From the IMG/VR virus record IMGVR_UViG_3300023099_000018, positions 1 to 21,505 of that record: a DNA stretch of 21,505 nucleotides, one strand, 5' to 3'. The notes beneath the pieces were generated by a model that saw only the letters and a program-made list of their open reading frames with translations, had not been told where the DNA came from and did not search any database. This DNA is from a virus. The position numbers and the translations under genes are program-made. Shown here in pieces: positions 18,296-21,505 of this stretch; the first letter of the stretch is position 1, and each line of letters starts with the position of its first letter.

Positions 18296-18868
18296 ATGTC
18301 GATTGTTTTGCAGGGCCTTGATACTGGCGATTTTATATTTCAAGGCTTCGACTTTGAGGACGTGCCGGACACTGGCGGGGTCGATACCCTTGCAATCATA
18401 TTGCAGGGGTACGGTGGCTTCGACAGCATCATCTTGCAAGGTTATCAAGATGTTGGCGGCGGTGGCGTTATCCCGGTTGGTGAGTTCGTATATGGCAACA
18501 TCCCCGGACGAATCACATTCATTAACCGAATCGATATACCGCGCACTGTGAACATTAAGAAACCCGAAGAAACCGCGTATTACGACATTGTTTGCTTTGG
18601 CGATCTATTCAAAGGGGACAAGATCGTAAGCGTTGACGCGATAGCTTCAACAGATGAAACTATAGAAATCGATAGCGCTTCGATTAATGAAAAGCAATCG
18701 ATTTACAAGCCTTACAACATTAAAGCGCCGATTGGCTCAGTGATTCAACTAGGCATCTCAGGCGGCACGGTTTCAACGGAGCCCATAGAGATCAAGATTC
18801 TCTACACTACAGCCAACGGCCAGCAATTGGAGGCTTCGCTTTATATCCTGGTAGGCTATCCGCAATGA
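18296..18868 (+). CDS. 190-aa structural-type protein with LQG repeats
   Basis: Starts at ATG 18296, one base after the preceding stop. The N-terminal 50 residues contain four copies of a (V/F/I)-(L/F)-QG-(L/F/Y) element: VLQGL, IFQGF, ILQGY and ILQGY. A Gly/Val linker (about 53-60) leads to a beta-rich domain (about 65-190) with FINRIDIPRTVNIKKPEE and ILYTTANGQQLEASLYIL. The repeats could form a small assembly interface. Not recognised as a family, but the context is virion structure. The stop overlaps the terminase start. Confidence 0.65.
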   Translation: MSIVLQGLDTGDFIFQGFDFEDVPDTGGVDTLAIILQGYGGFDSIILQGYQDVGGGGVIPVGEFVYGNIPGRITFINRIDIPRTVNIKKPEETAYYDIVCFGDLFKGDKIVSVDAIASTDETIEIDSASINEKQSIYKPYNIKAPIGSVIQLGISGGTVSTEPIEIKILYTTANGQQLEASLYILVGYPQ

Positions 18869-19305
18869 GTGCGCATTCAATTTATACAGATGAACTAGGG
18901 GATCGCATCATTGAGTTGATGTGCATTCCTATGAGCATTGCTAACATCGCCAAACAGGAAGGAATGCCTTCCCGTATGACCATCATTAAATGGGGCAACG
19001 ATGAAAGCCATCCATTCAGTGAGAAATACGAGAATGCTTTCAAGATTCGCGCCGATATTTTGGCGGACGACTGCTTAGACATTGCAGACGATGATTCTGA
19101 CGATGTGGCTTATGACAATCAGGGAAACGTTAAGTTAAACCGTGAATTTTTTGAGCGCTCTAAGCTAAAGATTCAGGAACGCCACTGGCAGGCCGCAGTA
19201 ATGAACCGCAAGAAGTTTGGCGACAAAGCTACGCACGAGCTAACAGGGCAAAACGGAACGCCACTTATTCCGACTAGTATCATTTTTGAAACCGATGCCG
19301 ACTAA
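18865..19305 (+). CDS. terS: Terminase small subunit
   Basis: A 146-aa protein with an N-terminal helix-turn-helix-like region (YTDELGDRIIELM, then MSIANIAKQEGMPSRMTIIKW), a central helical section (FKIRADILADDCLDIADDD) and a C-terminal LKIQERHWQAAVMNRKKFGDKATHEL block. This is the standard form of phage small terminases of the Terminase_5/DUF-type group. It recognises phage DNA and starts packaging with the large subunit, whose start overlaps its end by 11 nt. Confidence 0.88.
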   Translation: MSAHSIYTDELGDRIIELMCIPMSIANIAKQEGMPSRMTIIKWGNDESHPFSEKYENAFKIRADILADDCLDIADDDSDDVAYDNQGNVKLNREFFERSKLKIQERHWQAAVMNRKKFGDKATHELTGQNGTPLIPTSIIFETDAD

Positions 19306-20572
19306 GGCAGCGCCTATAGTTCACCGAGTTAAATTAAGCGTTCCTCAGCTTGATTTTGTAAGCGCACGCGAGCAGTTTCCGGCATTCGTTGGTGGCTTTG
19401 GTAGTGGCAAGACGCACGCGGGTATTTATCGCACTATTGCTAGAAAGTTAGCCTACCCGCTGCAAAACGTTGCTTATTATTTACCGACTTATGACTTAGC
19501 CACATTAATGGGCTTTCCTCGCTTCGAGGAGACATTAACGCAGCTAGGCATGCCGTACAAGCTGAACAAGAACGAAGCAATTATTAAGATTGAGGGACGC
19601 GGAGCGATTATCTTTCGCACGATGGATGCCCCGGCGCGTATCGTTGGCTTTGAAGTTGCTGACAGTATTTGCGATGAGTTAGACACGCTGCCAACAGATA
19701 AAGCGCGGGAAGTTTGGAATAAGGTAATTGGTCGGAACCGCCAAAAGAAGCCAGACGGATCGCTTAATACGGTCGGAGTGGTTACAACGCCTGAAGGCTT
19801 CAGGTTTGTATATGAGAAGTGGCAGAAAGCGCCTGCTGAAGGTTATAAGCTGATTAAAGCGCCAACCATCAGCAACATTAAAAACTTACCTGCTGGATAT
19901 ATTGAGGGTTTGCGGTCTTCGTACCCTTCGAACTTGATTCAAGCGTACTTAGACGGCGAATTTGTCAACTTAACCGCTGGCAGCGTGTACGGTGAATTTA
20001 GCCGTGTTCTAAATGCGTCGACCGAAACAATTAAGACTCACGAAACTTTGCACATTGGCTTAGACTTCAACGTTGGCAAGATGGCCGCAGTGGTTCATGT
20101 ATTGCGCGGTAATGATCCGCACGCTGTAGGTGAGTTGATGGATGTTTTCGATACGCCTGCAATGATCAAGCTGATTAAAGAGCGTTACAAGGACAAAGGT
20201 CATCCGATTGCGATTTATCCCGATGCTTCCGGTAACTCAAGGAAATCAAACAATGCTAGCGAATCTGATATTAGTTTATTGCGCACCGCTGGCTTTAATG
20301 TTTTGGTTAACTCAAGAAACCCGGCCGTTAAGGATCGTATCTTGTCGATGAACAAGATGATAAATTTAGAAGGTAAGCGAGCCTATAGAGTGAATTTAGA
20401 GCTTTGCCCGATGTATGTAGAGGCGCTAGAAAAACAAGCCTACGACAAGAACGGCGAGCCCGATAAGAGTTCGGGGCTTGATCATGCGGTGGATGCTGCG
20501 GGTTATTTCATCGTTTACCGTTACCCAATAATTAAAAGCGGCCTTTCAGTAGCGCCGTTGAGAATCCGATGA
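19295..20572 (+). CDS. terL: Terminase large subunit (ATPase-nuclease)
   Basis: A 425-aa packaging motor. The Walker A loop GGFGSGKT is at residues 33-40 and the Walker B strand SICDE at 124-128, with Asp127/Glu128. A TTP coupling motif lies at 164-166. The RNase H-like nuclease domain follows: GLDFN with Asp257, YPDASGN with Asp310, and GLDHAVDA with Asp396. The ATPase drives DNA into the procapsid and the nuclease cuts the concatemer. The start at ATG 19295 is preferred to the in-frame TTG 19286. All core residues are present and length is normal. Confidence 0.95.
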   Translation: MPTKAAPIVHRVKLSVPQLDFVSAREQFPAFVGGFGSGKTHAGIYRTIARKLAYPLQNVAYYLPTYDLATLMGFPRFEETLTQLGMPYKLNKNEAIIKIEGRGAIIFRTMDAPARIVGFEVADSICDELDTLPTDKAREVWNKVIGRNRQKKPDGSLNTVGVVTTPEGFRFVYEKWQKAPAEGYKLIKAPTISNIKNLPAGYIEGLRSSYPSNLIQAYLDGEFVNLTAGSVYGEFSRVLNASTETIKTHETLHIGLDFNVGKMAAVVHVLRGNDPHAVGELMDVFDTPAMIKLIKERYKDKGHPIAIYPDASGNSRKSNNASESDISLLRTAGFNVLVNSRNPAVKDRILSMNKMINLEGKRAYRVNLELCPMYVEALEKQAYDKNGEPDKSSGLDHAVDAAGYFIVYRYPIIKSGLSVAPLRIR

Positions 20573-21505
20573 CTACTGACGACGTTTGCAAGCCCTCGGC
20601 CGAAGTATTACGCATGCGCGAATGCTGGGAGAAGATTGACGCTTTAATCGGCGGCACTTATGGCATGCGCAAAGCTGGGCCTTCGTTTATGCCGCTGCGC
20701 CCGGATGAGGCACAAGACGCATACAGCTACAGACTTAAAACTACGACATTATTTAACGCCTTTGGCCGAACAATTAACGGCCTATCTGCAAAGCCTTTCG
20801 AGGAGCCGCTTGAGTATACGAATATCCCTGCAATAATCGAAAAATGGTTTGAAAACGTTGATCTAGCCGGGAGAAATTTAGATGTATTCGCTAAAGAGTG
20901 GTTTAAATCAGCGCTTACGTATGGCGTGAGTTATGTCCTGGTTGATTATCCAGAAGTCACGGATGCGCGGACTGTGGCCGACGAGAAGAAAATTGGCGCG
21001 CGCCCGTATCTTGTTCATATTTCGCCGCATCAGATACTCGGATGGAAAAGTGAAAAAATTCAAGGCGTTCAAACCTTAACGCAAGTACGTATTAAGGAAT
21101 GCGTAGAAGAGGACGATGGCCCGTTTTCTGTTAAATCATTAGAGCAGGTGCGTGTTTTGTATCGAGATAAGTGGGAAGTTTATCGCCAGTCACAAGACGC
21201 ACAAGGTCGTAGGACGTGGATGCTTTATAAAACAGGCAAGAATTCAATTCAACGCATCCCATTAGTTGCTTACTACACCGGCCGCGTTGGCTTTATGACT
21301 GGACGCCCTCCACTTGAGGATTTGGCAGACTTAAACGTTGCGCACTGGGTTTCGAATAGCTACCAGACGGCAATTCTTGACACCGCACGAGTGCCCATTT
21401 TGTTTATGACTGGCTTCCAAAAAACCCCGGATGAAGGCCATCCAAAAATAAGCGTTGGTGCTGGCGCCGCAATGTTTGCGGATCATCCTGATGCGAAATT
21501 AACTT
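20569..21505 (+). CDS. DUF4055-type portal protein, 3' end outside the window
   Basis: The ATG overlaps the terminase stop (ATGA) and the frame is open to the window end (about 312 residues seen). The N-terminus contains KIDALIGGTYGMRKAG and YRLKTTTLFNAFGRTINGL; later blocks are AKEWFKSALTYGVSYVLVDYP, PYLVHISPHQILGWK and LADLNVAHWVSNSYQTAIL. These match the DUF4055 proteins that stand immediately after terL in many phages and are thought to be portals: the dodecameric ring through which DNA enters and the tail attaches. Confidence 0.85.
   Translation, partial: MTTDDVCKPSAEVLRMRECWEKIDALIGGTYGMRKAGPSFMPLRPDEAQDAYSYRLKTTTLFNAFGRTINGLSAKPFEEPLEYTNIPAIIEKWFENVDLAGRNLDVFAKEWFKSALTYGVSYVLVDYPEVTDARTVADEKKIGARPYLVHISPHQILGWKSEKIQGVQTLTQVRIKECVEEDDGPFSVKSLEQVRVLYRDKWEVYRQSQDAQGRRTWMLYKTGKNSIQRIPLVAYYTGRVGFMTGRPPLEDLADLNVAHWVSNSYQTAILDTARVPILFMTGFQKTPDEGHPKISVGAGAAMFADHPDAKLT

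Noticed and set aside
16004-18868. Diversity-generating retroelement target in the tail genes
   Set aside because: No reverse transcriptase and no near-repeat with adenine-specific differences were seen in the window.

Overview
The window is a stretch of a lambdoid-type tailed-phage or prophage genome with moderate GC, probably from a proteobacterial host. It has a lysis cassette with embedded Rz/Rz1 spanins, a RecT/YqaJ recombination pair, a Cro-like switch, an O-like replication gene, a RuvC-type resolvase, a Lar-like anti-restriction protein, a probable Q antiterminator, and terminase plus a DUF4055-type portal. No integrase, CI-like repressor, tRNA or bacterial housekeeping gene was found. 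The host genus cannot be fixed from the sequence.

Layout: (1) 1-2050, rightward end of the late operon: two small genes, a three-span holin, a lytic-transglycosylase-fold endolysin and nested Rz/Rz1 spanins. (2) 2034-6685, leftward early operon, transcribed from a near-consensus promoter at 6725-6753: a small unknown protein, a 54-aa basic protein, a coiled-coil protein, RecT, an HEDSA-motif protein, YqaJ exonuclease, a 32-aa membrane peptide, an SH3-like protein, and two small genes that converge on the lysis cassette. Between 2459 and 3044 lies a gap of about 590 bp with no convincing gene but many inverted repeats, including a perfect 15-bp pair that closes a 206-nt segment. (3) 6686-6846, divergent control region with three related operator-like sites. 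(4) 6847-15718, rightward early operon: Cro, O-like initiator (with a CAGAGA microsatellite and a GCTAGC cluster), probable loader, zinc-finger protein, RuvC-like resolvase, then about 20 small, tightly overlapping genes including an Arc-type repressor, a SAM methyltransferase and Lar, ending in a Q-like antiterminator. (5) 15719-16003, a possible late promoter and two successive intrinsic terminators. (6) 16004-21505, late operon: an SGNH-esterase tail protein, two small structural-type proteins, small and large terminase, and a portal cut by the window end.

The genes fit one programme. The divergent switch fires leftward recombination and rightward replication genes. The distal Q-like protein would let RNA polymerase pass the tandem terminators into the packaging and structural genes, and the late transcript finally reaches the lysis cassette once the genome is circular or concatemeric. 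The least explained parts are the inverted-repeat-rich gap at 2459-3044, the duplicated HEDSA-motif gene present on both early arms, and the dense set of unrecognised small genes.
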